Of a DNA stretch of 64,000 bases, positions 1 through 9,195 are shown one piece after another; within the stretch, counting starts at the first letter, position 1, and the number at the start of each line of letters is the position of its first letter. The translations under genes were made by a program, and so were the position numbers. Location: assembly GCA_947501635.1 (NCBI GenBank), contig CANMWT010000005.1, positions 1 through 64,000 of the forward strand, in the 5' to 3' direction. Under the pieces are notes generated by a model. It did no database searches, was not told where the DNA came from, and saw nothing but the letters and a program-made list of their open reading frames with translations. This stretch comes from an uncultured Roseobacter sp. GTDB lineage: Bacteria; Pseudomonadota; Alphaproteobacteria; Rhodobacterales; Rhodobacteraceae.

Positions 1-581
1 GCCTCGTCGGCCGTGATGACGACCTTGGCATCCGAGCCGTTTACCCGCGCGGCCAAGGCGTCTGGGGAAAACCCGGCGAACACAATCGAATGGATGGCGC
101 CGATGCGCGCGCAGGCCAGCATGGCATAGGCGGCTTCGGGAATCATCGGCAGATAGATGATGACACGGTCACCTTTGCCGACGCCAAGATCCTTCAGCAC
201 ATTCGCCATCTTGCACACAGAACTGTGCAACTGTTTGTAAGTGATATGCTGCGCGGGGGTTTCGGGGCTGTCAGGCTCCCAGATGATCGCGGTCTGATCG
301 CCTCTGGTCGCCAGATGCCGGTCGATGCAATTTGCCGCGACGTTCAGCGTGCCGTCTGCGTACCAATTGATCTTCACGTTACCAAAACTGTAGTCGACGT
401 CTTTGACCTGTGTGTAAGGTTTTATCCAGTCTATCCGCTGGCCCTCGCGCCGCCAGAAACCTTCCGGGTCCTGAACAGATTCTGCGTACAGCTGCTCGTA
501 CCGGTCTGCATCTACATGGGCTCTTGCCGCCATGTCTTTTGATGGGGGATAGGTGGTTGCGGATTGTACTGTATCTGGCAT
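1..581 (-). CDS. acsA: Acetyl-CoA synthetase, N-terminal part (runs off the left edge)
   Basis: AMP-forming acetate:CoA ligase: acetate + ATP + CoA gives acetyl-CoA, in the cytosol. Only the first 193 codons are in the window. The N-terminal cap ([17 protein letters not shown], then [15 protein letters not shown]) and the stretch [20 protein letters not shown] are typical of Acs, and the start of the adenylation domain follows ([19 protein letters not shown]-like region near residues 148-170). The ATG at 581 has GGGAGGAG about 6 bases upstream. The adenylation motifs and the acetylated lysine lie outside the window. Propionyl-CoA synthetase is the main alternative, but the N-terminus fits Acs better. 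Confidence 0.93.
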   Translation of the reverse strand, partial: MPDTVQSATTYPPSKDMAARAHVDADRYEQLYAESVQDPEGFWRREGQRIDWIKPYTQVKDVDYSFGNVKINWYADGTLNVAANCIDRHLATRGDQTAIIWEPDSPETPAQHITYKQLHSSVCKMANVLKDLGVGKGDRVIIYLPMIPEAAYAMLACARIGAIHSIVFAGFSPDALAARVNGSDAKVVITADE

Positions 582-1059
582 TGAGGCTCCTCCCTCTGAT
601 GGTCTGGTCGTTGCCTTCCGGCAAAAAATCACGCGATCTACAGTAAAGGATGTCGGAAAGCGCGCACGACGGTATACTGACGCAGGCGATGCGCAAAAAA
701 CAAGGTTTTTGGGCAGGTCGCGCGGAGCATTCCGCCGATAGGGCGGATGTGTCGCGGCGATGTTCCCAGCGCCACTTCCGGCAGAAAGCTCTTAACTTAA
801 ATGAAATCAAGGCGCTGGACCGCCAATTTAAAGAAAAATACGCTGGCGTTTGGTCCGTGTATCTGGCCCCCGCATGCCCCGGCATTTGCACCGGTTATGA
901 TGTCTTTGAGGGCGTTCAGGGCGGGTAGGAGAATCAACGGATTTCGGGCCGTTCCGTGCTATCCCTCAACGCTGAATGAGGGCTTGGCACGGACGAAACC
1001 CTTGGGTAGTTTGTCGGCAAGTTCGCTCTACATAAAGCGGACAAACAGGGAGAAAAAAG
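582..1059. promoter_or_regulatory. Divergent intergenic region with a short inverted repeat
   Basis: This 478-base region separates the minus-strand acsA from the plus-strand TRAP genes and must hold both promoters. I see no convincing small gene. An inverted repeat, CCCTCA (963-968) with TGAGGG (977-982), sits about 80 bases before the TRAP start and could be an operator or the end of an upstream transcript. No regulator gene is adjacent. Confidence 0.35.
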
Positions 1060-2076
1060 ATGAACTACTATCTCAGCGCCGCGGCTGTCGGCGCCATCAC
1101 CTTTGCATTTGTGTCAGAAGCGGCTGCAACAGAGTGGAATGTTTCGGTGTGGGGCAAGCGCCGCGCGTTTACCGAACACGTGGAGAAGCTGGCCGAACTG
1201 GTTTCTGAAAAAACAGGCGGCGAGTTCACGATGAACGTCAGCTACGGCGGTTTGTCCAAGAACCGCGAAAACCTCGACGGGATTTCCATTGGTGCTTTCG
1301 AGATGGCGCAGTTCTGCGCTGGTTATCATCCGGACAAAAACCGCGTGGTGACTGTTCTCGAATTGCCGTTCCTTGGTGTCGAAAACCTCGAACAGGAAGT
1401 CGCGGTTGCACGTGCGGTCTATGCACACCCCGCTGCCACCGAAGAAATGGCCCAGTGGAACGCCAAACTGCTGATGACATCGCCTATGCCGCAATACAAT
1501 CTTGTCGGCACCGGCGAGCCGCGCGACGAACTGTCTGAGTTTGAAGGCATGCGTGTCCGTGCAACTGGCGGTCTTGGCGAGGCTTTCAAAACGGTTGGTG
1601 CGGTTCCAACTTCAGTGACCGCAACCGAAGCGTATCAGGCGATGGAAGGCGGCGTGGTGGACACAGTAGCCTTCGCGCAACACGCGCACCTGAGCTTTGG
1701 CACGATCAACCAGGCGGACTGGTGGACTGCAAACCTGAACCCCGGCACGGTCAACTGCCCCGTTGTGGTGAACATCGACGCCTATGACTCGCTCTCAGAC
1801 GCGCATCGCGAGGCGCTCGAGGCCTCGATTCCCGAAGCGATCGATCACTATCTGACCAACTACGCCGAACTTCTCATGCGTTGGGACAGCGTGTTGGAAG
1901 AAAAGGGCGTGCAGAAGGTCGAAATCGCCCCTGAGGTGATCGCGGAATTCCAGTCCAAGGCTGGTACGCCTATCCATGCGGCATGGATTGCCGAAATGGA
2001 AGCGCAGGGTCTGCCGGGCCAGGAGCTCTATGATCTGGTCGTCAGCACATTGGCGGAAGCCAAAGGCGGCAGCTAA
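1060..2076 (+). CDS. TRAP transporter substrate-binding protein (DctP family)
   Basis: Periplasmic binding subunit of a tripartite ATP-independent periplasmic transporter, which delivers an organic acid-type ligand to the membrane subunits encoded downstream. The protein has 338 residues, as is usual for the family. It has a signal peptide (residues 1-23, cleavage likely after SEAAA) and the DctP-type core with the EFEGMRVRATGG segment (about residues 161-172) that contains the arginine normally pairing with a substrate carboxylate. AGGGAG lies upstream of the ATG. The ligand cannot be told from sequence. The convergent pobA hints at aromatic acids, but TRAP specificity is often unrelated to neighbours. 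Confidence 0.9.
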   Translation: MNYYLSAAAVGAITFAFVSEAAATEWNVSVWGKRRAFTEHVEKLAELVSEKTGGEFTMNVSYGGLSKNRENLDGISIGAFEMAQFCAGYHPDKNRVVTVLELPFLGVENLEQEVAVARAVYAHPAATEEMAQWNAKLLMTSPMPQYNLVGTGEPRDELSEFEGMRVRATGGLGEAFKTVGAVPTSVTATEAYQAMEGGVVDTVAFAQHAHLSFGTINQADWWTANLNPGTVNCPVVVNIDAYDSLSDAHREALEASIPEAIDHYLTNYAELLMRWDSVLEEKGVQKVEIAPEVIAEFQSKAGTPIHAAWIAEMEAQGLPGQELYDLVVSTLAEAKGGS

Positions 2077-2085
2077 AAAATTGGG

Positions 2086-2115
2086 GGGCCGCTGGCAAAG
2101 TGCTGCCGGCGGCCC
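2086..2115 (+). terminator. Strong intercistronic hairpin after the TRAP binding-protein gene
   Basis: Arms GGGCCGCTGGCA (2086-2097) and TGCCGGCGGCCC (2104-2115) form a 12-base-pair stem with one G-U pair and a 6-base loop. It has no U-run. In TRAP operons a hairpin here usually stabilises or partly terminates the message, so that the binding protein is made in excess over the membrane subunits. Confidence 0.7.
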
Positions 2116-2152
2116 GTCCAACACGTGAATAAAAAAGACGGGGGGCAGGGCA

Positions 2153-2782
2153 ATGGCAGGTTCCGCTGCGGTACTTGAAGACTCCAGCCTGTTGAGCCGG
2201 TTGGACAGGGCGCTTTTGCCGGTCGAACGGTTTTGTGCACTGTTAAGCGGCGCTGCAATCTTCTCGCTGATGTTTCTTGCGGTCTATTCCGTAACCGGGC
2301 GCAAGTTCTTCGGCTCCCCGATGGCGGGATATGTCGATTACATCGAGGCCATGATGCCCATCATCGCAATCATGGGCGTGTCCTATGTCCAACGCGACGG
2401 CACGCATGTGCGCATGGATATGCTCGTCGGCGCGCTGAAAGGGCGGCTGCTATGGTTTTTCGAGCTTGTCTCGGTGCTGTTGATCCTGCTGGTGATCGTT
2501 GCCCTGACCTGGGGCGCCTGGGAACACTTTGACCGCTCCTTTGACTGCGCGCGCCCACTGTGCAGCCGGGACAGCTCTATTGATGTGGGTATCCCCGTGT
2601 GGCCATCCAAACTGGTCGTTCCAATTGCTTTCGGCGTTCTGGTGCTGCGGCTGATCCTGCAGGCATGGGGCTATGGGCGTGCGCTTGTTTTGGGGCTGGA
2701 GGCGCCTGTTGCCGTGCCACTGAACCTGACGGTCGCCGAACAGGCCCGGCTCGAAGCGGAAGCGCTTGAGGGGGCCGACTGA
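2153..2782 (+). CDS. TRAP transporter small membrane subunit (DctQ family)
   Basis: Small integral membrane subunit of the TRAP transporter that pairs with the large subunit. It has 209 residues and about four hydrophobic segments (near residues 30-52, 61-80, 98-122 and 155-175), as in DctQ. It starts 76 bases after the binding-protein gene, beyond the hairpin, and its stop codon overlaps the start of the large subunit by one base (TGATG), indicating translational coupling. The N-terminal 20 residues could be shorter if a later start is used. ATG 2153 follows GGGGGCAGGGCA. Confidence 0.9.
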   Translation: MAGSAAVLEDSSLLSRLDRALLPVERFCALLSGAAIFSLMFLAVYSVTGRKFFGSPMAGYVDYIEAMMPIIAIMGVSYVQRDGTHVRMDMLVGALKGRLLWFFELVSVLLILLVIVALTWGAWEHFDRSFDCARPLCSRDSSIDVGIPVWPSKLVVPIAFGVLVLRLILQAWGYGRALVLGLEAPVAVPLNLTVAEQARLEAEALEGAD

Positions 2783-4182
2783 TGGAGCCTATTGAAATCG
2801 GTCTCTGGGTTAGTGGTGGCCTGCTTGTGCTCGTCCTTTTGGGCATGCGCGTGGCTTTCGCGGCCGCGCTCGCCGGCTTTGTAGGGCTGGTCTGGCTGCG
2901 CTGGAATGGTTTTGACTACGATCCCGAAAGGTTCTGGAAAGCGGTTGAAATCAGCGTCAAAATCGCAGGTCTGACGCCACACTCCAAAGTATCCGCGCAG
3001 GTGCTCAGCCTGATACCCGTCTTCATCATGATCGGCTATCTGGCCTACCACGCCAAGTTGACGACAGCACTCTTCACCGCCGCCAAACGCTGGATCGCCT
3101 GGGTACCCGGCGGGCTCGCAGTTTCCACCGTTTTTGCAACCGCTGGCTTTGCGGCGGTGTCCGGCGCATCTGTGGCAACTGCCGCAGTATTTGCCCGTAT
3201 AGCAATCCCGGAAATGCTCAAGATAGGCTACAACAAACAGTTTGCGGCAGGCGTCGTTGCGGCGGGCGGCACATTGGCGTCACTGATCCCGCCCTCGGCA
3301 ATCCTTGTTATCTATGCCATCATCGTCGAGCAGGACGTGGGCAAACTGCTGCTAGCAGGGTTCCTGCCGGGGATGTTTTCAGCCATCGTTTACGCTGTGC
3401 TCATCATCAGCATCGCGGTCTTCTTCAAGAACGTGGGCCCTCCGGTCGGCGGCTTCTCATGGCGCGAACGCTTCGAGGCGCTCCCACCGGCGCTACCCAT
3501 CGTAGCTGTCGTCGTCATCATCATATTCTTCGTCTACAACCCCTTCGGCGACGCCTGGGGCACCCCGACCGAAGGTGGCGCCATCGGTGCCTTCATCATC
3601 TTTTTGATGGCGCTCTACCGCGGGATGCGTTGGCCGCAGCTCAAGACAGCGCTGCTCGATACCGCAAAACTCACGGTCATGATCTTTTCGATCATCTGGG
3701 GCGTCCTGATCTACGTCCGGTTCCTCGGGTTCGCGGAACTGCCCGATGCCTTTGCCGCCTGGATCACATCTCTTGAGATGTCGCCGATGCTCATTCTCAT
3801 CTGTATCCTGCTCGGCTACGCCATTCTGGGCATGTTCATGGATGCAATCGGGATGTTGCTGCTCACGCTGCCCGTTGTCTACCCGGCGGTCATGGCATTG
3901 AACGGAGGCGAATTTGTCAGTGCCGCCGACAGCGCCTTCGGCATGTCAGGCCCGATGTGTGCGATCTGGTTTGGCATTCTGGTGGTCAAAATGGCGGAGT
4001 TCTGTCTCATCACACCGCCGATCGGGCTCAACTGCTTTGTTGTGGCAGGGGTGCGCGACGATCTGAAGGTGCAGGATGTGTTCAAGGGCGTCATGCCCTT
4101 CTTCGTGGCCGATGCCATCACCATCGCGCTGCTGGTCGCTTTCCCCGCGATCGTGCTCTTTTTGCCATCGCTTGCCGGATAA
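2782..4182 (+). CDS. TRAP transporter large permease subunit (DctM family)
   Basis: Ion-coupled permease subunit that carries out transport with the small subunit and binding protein. It has 466 residues and about a dozen hydrophobic segments. The family's conserved loops are visible: a TAGFAAVSGASVATAA stretch near residues 119-134, then GGTLASLIPPSAILVIYA around residues 168-185, and a C-terminal ITPPIGLNCFVVAGV segment near residues 411-425. It directly overlaps the small-subunit gene and ends 34 bases before a hairpin shared with convergent pobA. The three TRAP genes form one operon. Confidence 0.93.
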   Translation: MEPIEIGLWVSGGLLVLVLLGMRVAFAAALAGFVGLVWLRWNGFDYDPERFWKAVEISVKIAGLTPHSKVSAQVLSLIPVFIMIGYLAYHAKLTTALFTAAKRWIAWVPGGLAVSTVFATAGFAAVSGASVATAAVFARIAIPEMLKIGYNKQFAAGVVAAGGTLASLIPPSAILVIYAIIVEQDVGKLLLAGFLPGMFSAIVYAVLIISIAVFFKNVGPPVGGFSWRERFEALPPALPIVAVVVIIIFFVYNPFGDAWGTPTEGGAIGAFIIFLMALYRGMRWPQLKTALLDTAKLTVMIFSIIWGVLIYVRFLGFAELPDAFAAWITSLEMSPMLILICILLGYAILGMFMDAIGMLLLTLPVVYPAVMALNGGEFVSAADSAFGMSGPMCAIWFGILVVKMAEFCLITPPIGLNCFVVAGVRDDLKVQDVFKGVMPFFVADAITIALLVAFPAIVLFLPSLAG

Positions 4183-4216
4183 GAACGCGCGCGGCTTCTT
4201 TGGTCCACAAATATCC

Positions 4217-4235
4217 CCGCCGGAGGCTCCGGCGG
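4217..4235. terminator. Hairpin between convergent TRAP and pobA genes
   Basis: CCGCCGGA (4217-4224) and TCCGGCGG (4228-4235) form a perfect 8-base stem with a 3-base loop. It lies between two convergent stop codons, and T-rich sequence follows on the plus side (CTTTTAATA at about 4252), so a bidirectional terminator is the simplest reading. Confidence 0.6.
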
Positions 4236-4254
4236 CTGCAATTTGCGCCGCCTT

Positions 4255-5424
4255 TTAATAGGGTAATCCGACGTAGTTCTCGGCCAAGGCCTGCTGTGCG
4301 GCCCGGTTCGAGGCAAGAAACTCGATCTCGGCACGCTGCATGCGGCGGTCAAAATCGCTCTGACCGGGAAAATGGTGCATCAGCGATGTGAACCACCAAC
4401 TGAACCGCTCCGCCTTCCAGACCCGGGCCAGCGCACGCTCTGAATAAGCATCAAGCTGGTGCGCATCGCCGCTTTCGTACCACGCGCGCAACCCTTCAAA
4501 CAGATAGTGCACATCCGACGCTGCCGTGTTTAGCCCCTTGGCGCCGGTGGGTGGCACAATATGCGCCGCATCCCCGCACAAAAACAAACGCCCCCAGCGC
4601 ATCGGTTCCGTCACGAAAGACCGCAAGGGGGCCACGGATTTTTCCACAGAAGGCCCCGTCACCAGCGCTTCGGCCTGCGCGCGCGGCAGGCGGCTTCGCA
4701 ACTCGGTCCAGAAAGCTTCATCTGACCAGCCCGCAGGATCTTCGGAGGCGGGACACTGGATGTAATAGCGCGACAACAACGGGTTGCGCATGGAACATAA
4801 GGCAAAGCCTCGCTCCGAACCAGCATATATGATTTCGTCGCTCACAGGGGGTGTTTCGCTGAGAACGCCCAGCCATCCAAAGGGATAGACCTTTTCAAAC
4901 GTACGCCTTGCGCGCGGCGGTATCGTCTTGCGGCTGACCCCGTGAAAGCCGTCGCAGCCCGCAATGAAGTCGCACTCAAGTCGCTTTTGTTGGCCTTCAT
5001 GGGTGTAGATGACGTAAGGTGCCGCACTGTCGGCTGCGCAGATAGACACATCCTGGACCTCAAAGCGCAGCTCTCCACCGCAGGCCTCGCGTGCCGCATA
5101 CAGGTCGCGCGTGACCTCTGTCTGCCCATACACCATGACCGACCGACCCGTCAGTGCCTCAAAATCGATCCTGAACATCATGTCCTCGTAAGAGATCAAC
5201 GTGCCATGATGGGGAATGCCTTCTGACGCCAGCCGTCCGTCTACGCCGGCCGCGCGCAAAAGCGAAAGCAACCCGGTTTCCAGAACACCAGCGCGTATGC
5301 GGCTCAACACATGGGCTTTGCTGCGACGCTCCAGTACGACCGTTTTAATACCCTGCAAGTGCAGAAGCTGGGACAGCAATAATCCCGATGGCCCGCCGCC
5401 GATAATTGCAACTTGCGTCCGCAT
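4255..5424 (-). CDS. pobA: 4-hydroxybenzoate 3-monooxygenase
   Basis: FAD and NAD(P)H-dependent hydroxylase that turns 4-hydroxybenzoate into protocatechuate at the entry of the beta-ketoadipate pathway. The protein has 389 residues, the usual PobA length. It has the N-terminal FAD motif IIGGGPSG, then LERRSKAHVLSRIRAGVLE (near residue 31) with the substrate-loop arginine, and the second FAD motif LCGDAAHIVPPTGAKGLN. I chose the ATG at 5424 because GGGGAGGAG lies 6 bases upstream; a longer frame to 5481 adds an unconvincing Arg/Ser-rich leader. No pobR or protocatechuate dioxygenase gene is adjacent. Confidence 0.93.
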   Translation of the reverse strand: MRTQVAIIGGGPSGLLLSQLLHLQGIKTVVLERRSKAHVLSRIRAGVLETGLLSLLRAAGVDGRLASEGIPHHGTLISYEDMMFRIDFEALTGRSVMVYGQTEVTRDLYAAREACGGELRFEVQDVSICAADSAAPYVIYTHEGQQKRLECDFIAGCDGFHGVSRKTIPPRARRTFEKVYPFGWLGVLSETPPVSDEIIYAGSERGFALCSMRNPLLSRYYIQCPASEDPAGWSDEAFWTELRSRLPRAQAEALVTGPSVEKSVAPLRSFVTEPMRWGRLFLCGDAAHIVPPTGAKGLNTAASDVHYLFEGLRAWYESGDAHQLDAYSERALARVWKAERFSWWFTSLMHHFPGQSDFDRRMQRAEIEFLASNRAAQQALAENYVGLPY

Positions 5425-5567
5425 GCTGTCACTCCTCCCCACAGGCAAGCTACTCGACCTGCGTTGAATGGCAACGCTCATGGCACAGATGACGCATCAT
5501 TTCTGCGGACTTCACCCCGTCCGCTCAGCGTGTTAGGAGCGCGCGACTCTCAGAGAGCCGGAAAGAC

Positions 5568-6611
5568 ATGACCACACCGTCGCATATCCCACAGGCACCA
5601 CCCGATGCCGCCCGCGTCACCCGCGCGGCGACATTGTCCGTGGCCCCGATGATGGACTGGACGGATCGCCATTGCCGGATGCTGCACAGGTATCTCAGTG
5701 CCGAAACCCTGCTTTACTCCGAAATGGTCACCTCTGCCGCATTGGTCCGCGGCGGCGCTTTGCATCTGCTCGACTTCTCGGCCGAGGAGCATCCGGTCGC
5801 GTTGCAGTTGGGGGGCTCTGACCCCAAGGAACTGGCACGGGCCGCGCGTTTGGGTCAGCAGTCTGGCTACGCCGAGATCAATCTCAACGTGGGCTGTCCC
5901 TCGGACCGCGTCCAGTCAGGGTGCTTTGGCGCGGTGCTGATGGAGCGGCCCGCGCTGGTCGCCGACTGCGTGGCTGCGATGCGGGCGACCGTCAACATTC
6001 CCGTGACGGTCAAATGCCGCATCGGGGTGGATGCTCAAAACCCCGAAGAGGTGCTGCCTGATTTCCTGTCGCGCGTCGTTGCGGCTGGCTGCGAACGGGT
6101 GACCATTCATGCGCGCAAAGCCTGGCTGCAGGGACTAAGCCCGAAAGAGAACCGCGATATCCCGCCTCTAGATTACCCGCTTGTGATGCGCATGAAGGAG
6201 TATTTTCCCAATCTGCACATTTCGATTAATGGCGGCGTGCAAACACTGGAACAGGCCCAGCGTTTTCTGGAAGCGGGTCTGGACGGGGTTATGATCGGGC
6301 GTGCGGCATACCACACTCCGACCGATATTCTGGCCCGGGCCGATCCTGTTATCTTCGGCAAAGGGGCGCAAAAAACACCAGAAGGCGCAGTTCAAGCCAT
6401 GCTGCCCTATATCGAGGCGCATCTTTCTCAAGGTGGTAGACTGGGGCAAGTCACCCGCCATATGCTGGGGCTTTTTGCGGGTCGACCGGGCGCGCGGGCA
6501 TGGCGACGCGCGTTATCCGAAGGGGCGCATCTGCCCGGCGCGGGGGTGGAGACTGTGAAAGCTGCACTTGCGCTCATCCAAAAGCAGGAAAATCTGCACG
6601 ACGCGGGTTGA
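5568..6611 (+). CDS. dusA: tRNA-dihydrouridine(20/20a) synthase DusA
   Basis: FMN enzyme that reduces uridines in the tRNA D-loop. It has 347 residues, as expected. The N-terminal segment SVAPMMDWTDRHCRMLHRYL, the signature NVGCPSDRVQSGCFGAVLM with the catalytic Cys at about residue 119, and the basic segment VKCRIGVD are diagnostic of the DusA branch (YjbN type). The gene is divergent from pobA. The C-terminal helical domain ends with GLFAGRPGARAWRRALSEGA. The first 20 residues are poorly conserved, so a later start is possible. Confidence 0.95.
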   Translation: MTTPSHIPQAPPDAARVTRAATLSVAPMMDWTDRHCRMLHRYLSAETLLYSEMVTSAALVRGGALHLLDFSAEEHPVALQLGGSDPKELARAARLGQQSGYAEINLNVGCPSDRVQSGCFGAVLMERPALVADCVAAMRATVNIPVTVKCRIGVDAQNPEEVLPDFLSRVVAAGCERVTIHARKAWLQGLSPKENRDIPPLDYPLVMRMKEYFPNLHISINGGVQTLEQAQRFLEAGLDGVMIGRAAYHTPTDILARADPVIFGKGAQKTPEGAVQAMLPYIEAHLSQGGRLGQVTRHMLGLFAGRPGARAWRRALSEGAHLPGAGVETVKAALALIQKQENLHDAG

Positions 6612-6643
6612 AACCTGCACGAAAGAAACACCGGAAGGTCCAG

Positions 6644-7474
6644 ATGTTCGAACATGATCCGATGCTTATCGCCCAGATGATAGCGCTGCTGCTGGTGGTT
6701 GGTGCTTTCGCCGGTGTTCTTGCGGGACTGCTCGGCGTGGGCGGAGGGATCGTGCTTGTACCGGCCTTCTACTATGTTTTTGTCACGCTGGGATATGAAA
6801 GCAAACAGCTGATGCAACTCTGTGTCGCGACATCGCTGGCCACAATTGTGGTCACCTCTGCGCGCTCACTTGCAAGTCACCACAAAAAGGGCGCGGTTGA
6901 ATGGCCCGTGCTGAGAGGCTGGAGTCCCGGTATCGTTGTCGGTGCGAGCCTTGGCGTTTTTGTGGTGTCGCAGCTTAACACCATAACCCTGCAGATCATC
7001 TTTGGAGGACTGGCCTTTCTGGTCGGCCTTTACATGGCTTTGGGCAAGGCGCACTGGCGCTTAGGCGACACCCTGCCAAAGGGTGCTGCCCGCGCAGCGG
7101 TTGCCTCTCTGATCGGCGGGCTTTCCGTTCTGATCGGGGTCGGCGGCGGCAGTTTCGGCGTGCCGTTGATGACACTGCACGGGACGCCGATCCACCGTGC
7201 CGTTGCCACGGCAGCAGGGTTTGGTCTGCTGATCGCGGTGCCTTCAGTCATCGGGTTTCTGATGGTGCCCGTGCCCGTCGACATACGGCCACCGTTTACC
7301 GTCGGATCGGTTAATCTTGCGGCTTTTACGGTGATAGTCTGCATGACCCTTGTCACGGCCCCTCTGGGCGCACGGCTGGCCCATAAACTGGACCCCGCGA
7401 TGTTAAGGCGGGTCTTTGCCGTGTTTTTGCTCTTGGTCGCGGTGAACATGCTGCGTGAGGCACTGGGGTGGTGA
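6644..7474 (+). CDS. Sulfite exporter TauE/SafE (TSUP) family membrane protein
   Basis: Inner-membrane protein of the TSUP family; members export sulfite, sulfoacetate or other organosulfur anions. It has 276 residues and about eight hydrophobic segments. The first half contains GLLGVGGGIVLVPAFYYVF and the second half the matching repeat GVGGGSFGVPLMTLHG, the internal duplication typical of TSUP proteins. The ATG at 6644 follows GGAAGG; the open frame to 6500 overlaps dusA and is not used. The next gene overlaps its end. The substrate is unknown. Confidence 0.88.
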   Translation: MFEHDPMLIAQMIALLLVVGAFAGVLAGLLGVGGGIVLVPAFYYVFVTLGYESKQLMQLCVATSLATIVVTSARSLASHHKKGAVEWPVLRGWSPGIVVGASLGVFVVSQLNTITLQIIFGGLAFLVGLYMALGKAHWRLGDTLPKGAARAAVASLIGGLSVLIGVGGGSFGVPLMTLHGTPIHRAVATAAGFGLLIAVPSVIGFLMVPVPVDIRPPFTVGSVNLAAFTVIVCMTLVTAPLGARLAHKLDPAMLRRVFAVFLLLVAVNMLREALGW

Positions 7475-8256
7475 GGACCTTTGCCCAAAAAGGTTGGGCG
7501 TTCTTTCCGGTAGAGCGCGCGGTTGCTGATTGGGTTGCATGCGCCCGGCAGGCGGCGTTGAAGGCGCTGCAAGATCCGGCGCAGGCGCATTCCTACCAGT
7601 GCGAAGGCACGTGGTTTGTGGGCCTTGATGCGCTGGACAATGACCCAGAAGGTCGTGTGGGTGCATCCTTGCCTTTGTCTGGTCGCGCCGTCGACTTCAT
7701 CGACAAGCAGTGTGGCGGATGGCCCGCATTGCACCGCGGGCAGGTCTCCGGCGTCTTTGAGGGGTATCCACGTCCGCGTGAGGGTGAATCGGAGGCCGGG
7801 TTCCGTTACAGGCTGACCCGTGATGCAGCGCATGTGGACGGTGTTCTTGGTTTGGGCCAGCCAAAACGACGTTTTGTGCGCGAGCCACATGCCTTCATTC
7901 TGGGGTTGCCGCTGAGCAACGCGACAGACGACGCGGCGCCGCTGGTGGTTTGGGAGGGCAGCCACCGCATCATGCAGTCGGCCTTCCAACGCGCTTTTGC
8001 CGCTGTATCAGAAGCTGATTTACCCGAACTTGACGTGACAGATGCCTATCAGGCCGCCCGGCGCAAGGCTTTCGAGACATGCCCGCGCGTTGTTGTTCAC
8101 GGCGCACCGGGCTCGGCATTTGTTGTGCATCGCCTTGCGTTACATGGCGTGGCCCCTTGGGCCAAGAGCGCGCGTGCTGCCCCCGAAGGGCGGCTGATCG
8201 CCTATTTCCGCCCCTCCATGCCGGGCGGCGCGCGCGCGTGGGCAGAGGCTGCATGA
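7468..8256 (+). CDS. Phytanoyl-CoA dioxygenase-like (Fe(II)/2-oxoglutarate) protein
   Basis: A 262-residue protein that fits a non-heme iron, 2-oxoglutarate-dependent dioxygenase. The metal pair H-x-D is visible at HVDG (His122, Asp124), a later His is in HRLALHGVAPW (His221 or His226), and a 2-oxoglutarate-binding Arg is likely in EGRLIAYFRP (Arg242). The segment PLVVWEGSHRIM matches the WxGSH strand of the PhyH family. The start is GTG (7468 or 7471), overlapping the end of the TSUP gene, so the two are probably co-transcribed. The substrate is unknown. The family call rests on motifs only. Confidence 0.6.
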   Translation: MVRTFAQKGWAFFPVERAVADWVACARQAALKALQDPAQAHSYQCEGTWFVGLDALDNDPEGRVGASLPLSGRAVDFIDKQCGGWPALHRGQVSGVFEGYPRPREGESEAGFRYRLTRDAAHVDGVLGLGQPKRRFVREPHAFILGLPLSNATDDAAPLVVWEGSHRIMQSAFQRAFAAVSEADLPELDVTDAYQAARRKAFETCPRVVVHGAPGSAFVVHRLALHGVAPWAKSARAAPEGRLIAYFRPSMPGGARAWAEAA

Positions 8257-8333
8257 CATTCGCTCAAAGCCTCTTGGCAATTGTGGTCCGGCCCACTATA
8301 CGCGCAGCCTGATCTATCAGGAGAGCAGACGGC

Positions 8334-9119
8334 ATGGTTGGCAGCGCAAATCTTAATATCATGATAAAAGCAGCGCGGCGGGCCGGCCGGTCCTTGGCCA
8401 AAGACTTCCGCGAGGTCGAGAACCTGCAGGTCTCCATGAAGGGGGCGGGTGATTTTGTCAGCCGCGCGGACATCAATGCCGAGAAACTCCTGAAAGAAGA
8501 CCTCATGGGTGCGCGTCCCACCTACGGCTGGCTGGCCGAAGAGGGGGGCGGCGAAGAAGGGCAGGACCCGACGCGCCGCTGGATCGTGGACCCGCTGGAC
8601 GGGACGACCAACTTTCTCCATGGCATGCCGCATTGGGCTGTGTCCATAGCGCTGGAACATAAGGGTCAGGTGGTTGCGGGCGTTGTGTTTGACCCCGCCA
8701 AAGACGAGCTTTTCTTTGCTGAAAAAGGGGCAGGAGCTTGGGTGAATGAAAGCCGGTTGCGCGTGTCTGGCCGCAACAAGATGATCGAGAGCGTTTTCGC
8801 GACGGGTTTGCCCTTTGGAGGACGGTCCGATCTGCCCCAGACACTGCAGGAATTGGGGCGTGTGCTGCCAGGTTGCGCGGGTGTGCGCCGTTGGGGCGCT
8901 GCGGCGCTTGATCTGGCCTATGTGGCCGCGGGGCGGTACGACGGTTTCTGGGAGCGCAGGTTGAATGCGTGGGACATTGCTGCCGGTTTGGTCATTGTGC
9001 GCGAAGCCGGCGGTCTGGCCGAGCCGATGGACCCGAATGGCAACATTCTCGACGACGGCACAATCATCTGCGCGAATGAGCCGCTTTTCTCGCCGCTTGC
9101 CAAACTGGTGCGGGGCTAG
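8334..9119 (+). CDS. Inositol monophosphatase family protein
   Basis: Mg2+-dependent sugar or inositol phosphate phosphatase (SuhB-like), 261 residues. Metal-binding motifs are present: the EE of LAEEGGGEEG (near residue 66), DPLDGTTNFLHG (residues 87-98), and WDIAAGLVIVREAGG (about residues 212-226). GGAGAGCAGACGGC precedes the ATG. In gammaproteobacteria SuhB also acts in rRNA transcription antitermination; whether this protein does so cannot be seen. It is a single gene, convergent with the rhomboid gene. Confidence 0.92.
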   Translation: MVGSANLNIMIKAARRAGRSLAKDFREVENLQVSMKGAGDFVSRADINAEKLLKEDLMGARPTYGWLAEEGGGEEGQDPTRRWIVDPLDGTTNFLHGMPHWAVSIALEHKGQVVAGVVFDPAKDELFFAEKGAGAWVNESRLRVSGRNKMIESVFATGLPFGGRSDLPQTLQELGRVLPGCAGVRRWGAAALDLAYVAAGRYDGFWERRLNAWDIAAGLVIVREAGGLAEPMDPNGNILDDGTIICANEPLFSPLAKLVRG

Positions 9120-9195
9120 AACACCGCTCGTCAGCCGTCGTTTACGAGTGTAACTGCGCCGATCTTGCTTCTTGCGTATAGCGCGGCGGTCGTCG

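Noticed and set aside
379-891. Long minus-strand frame at the left end
   Set aside because: It overlaps acsA in another frame and continues into its upstream region; the composition is Arg/Ser-rich and no start signal is present.
7030-7989. 319-codon minus-strand frame
   Set aside because: Antisense to the TSUP and PhyH-like genes.
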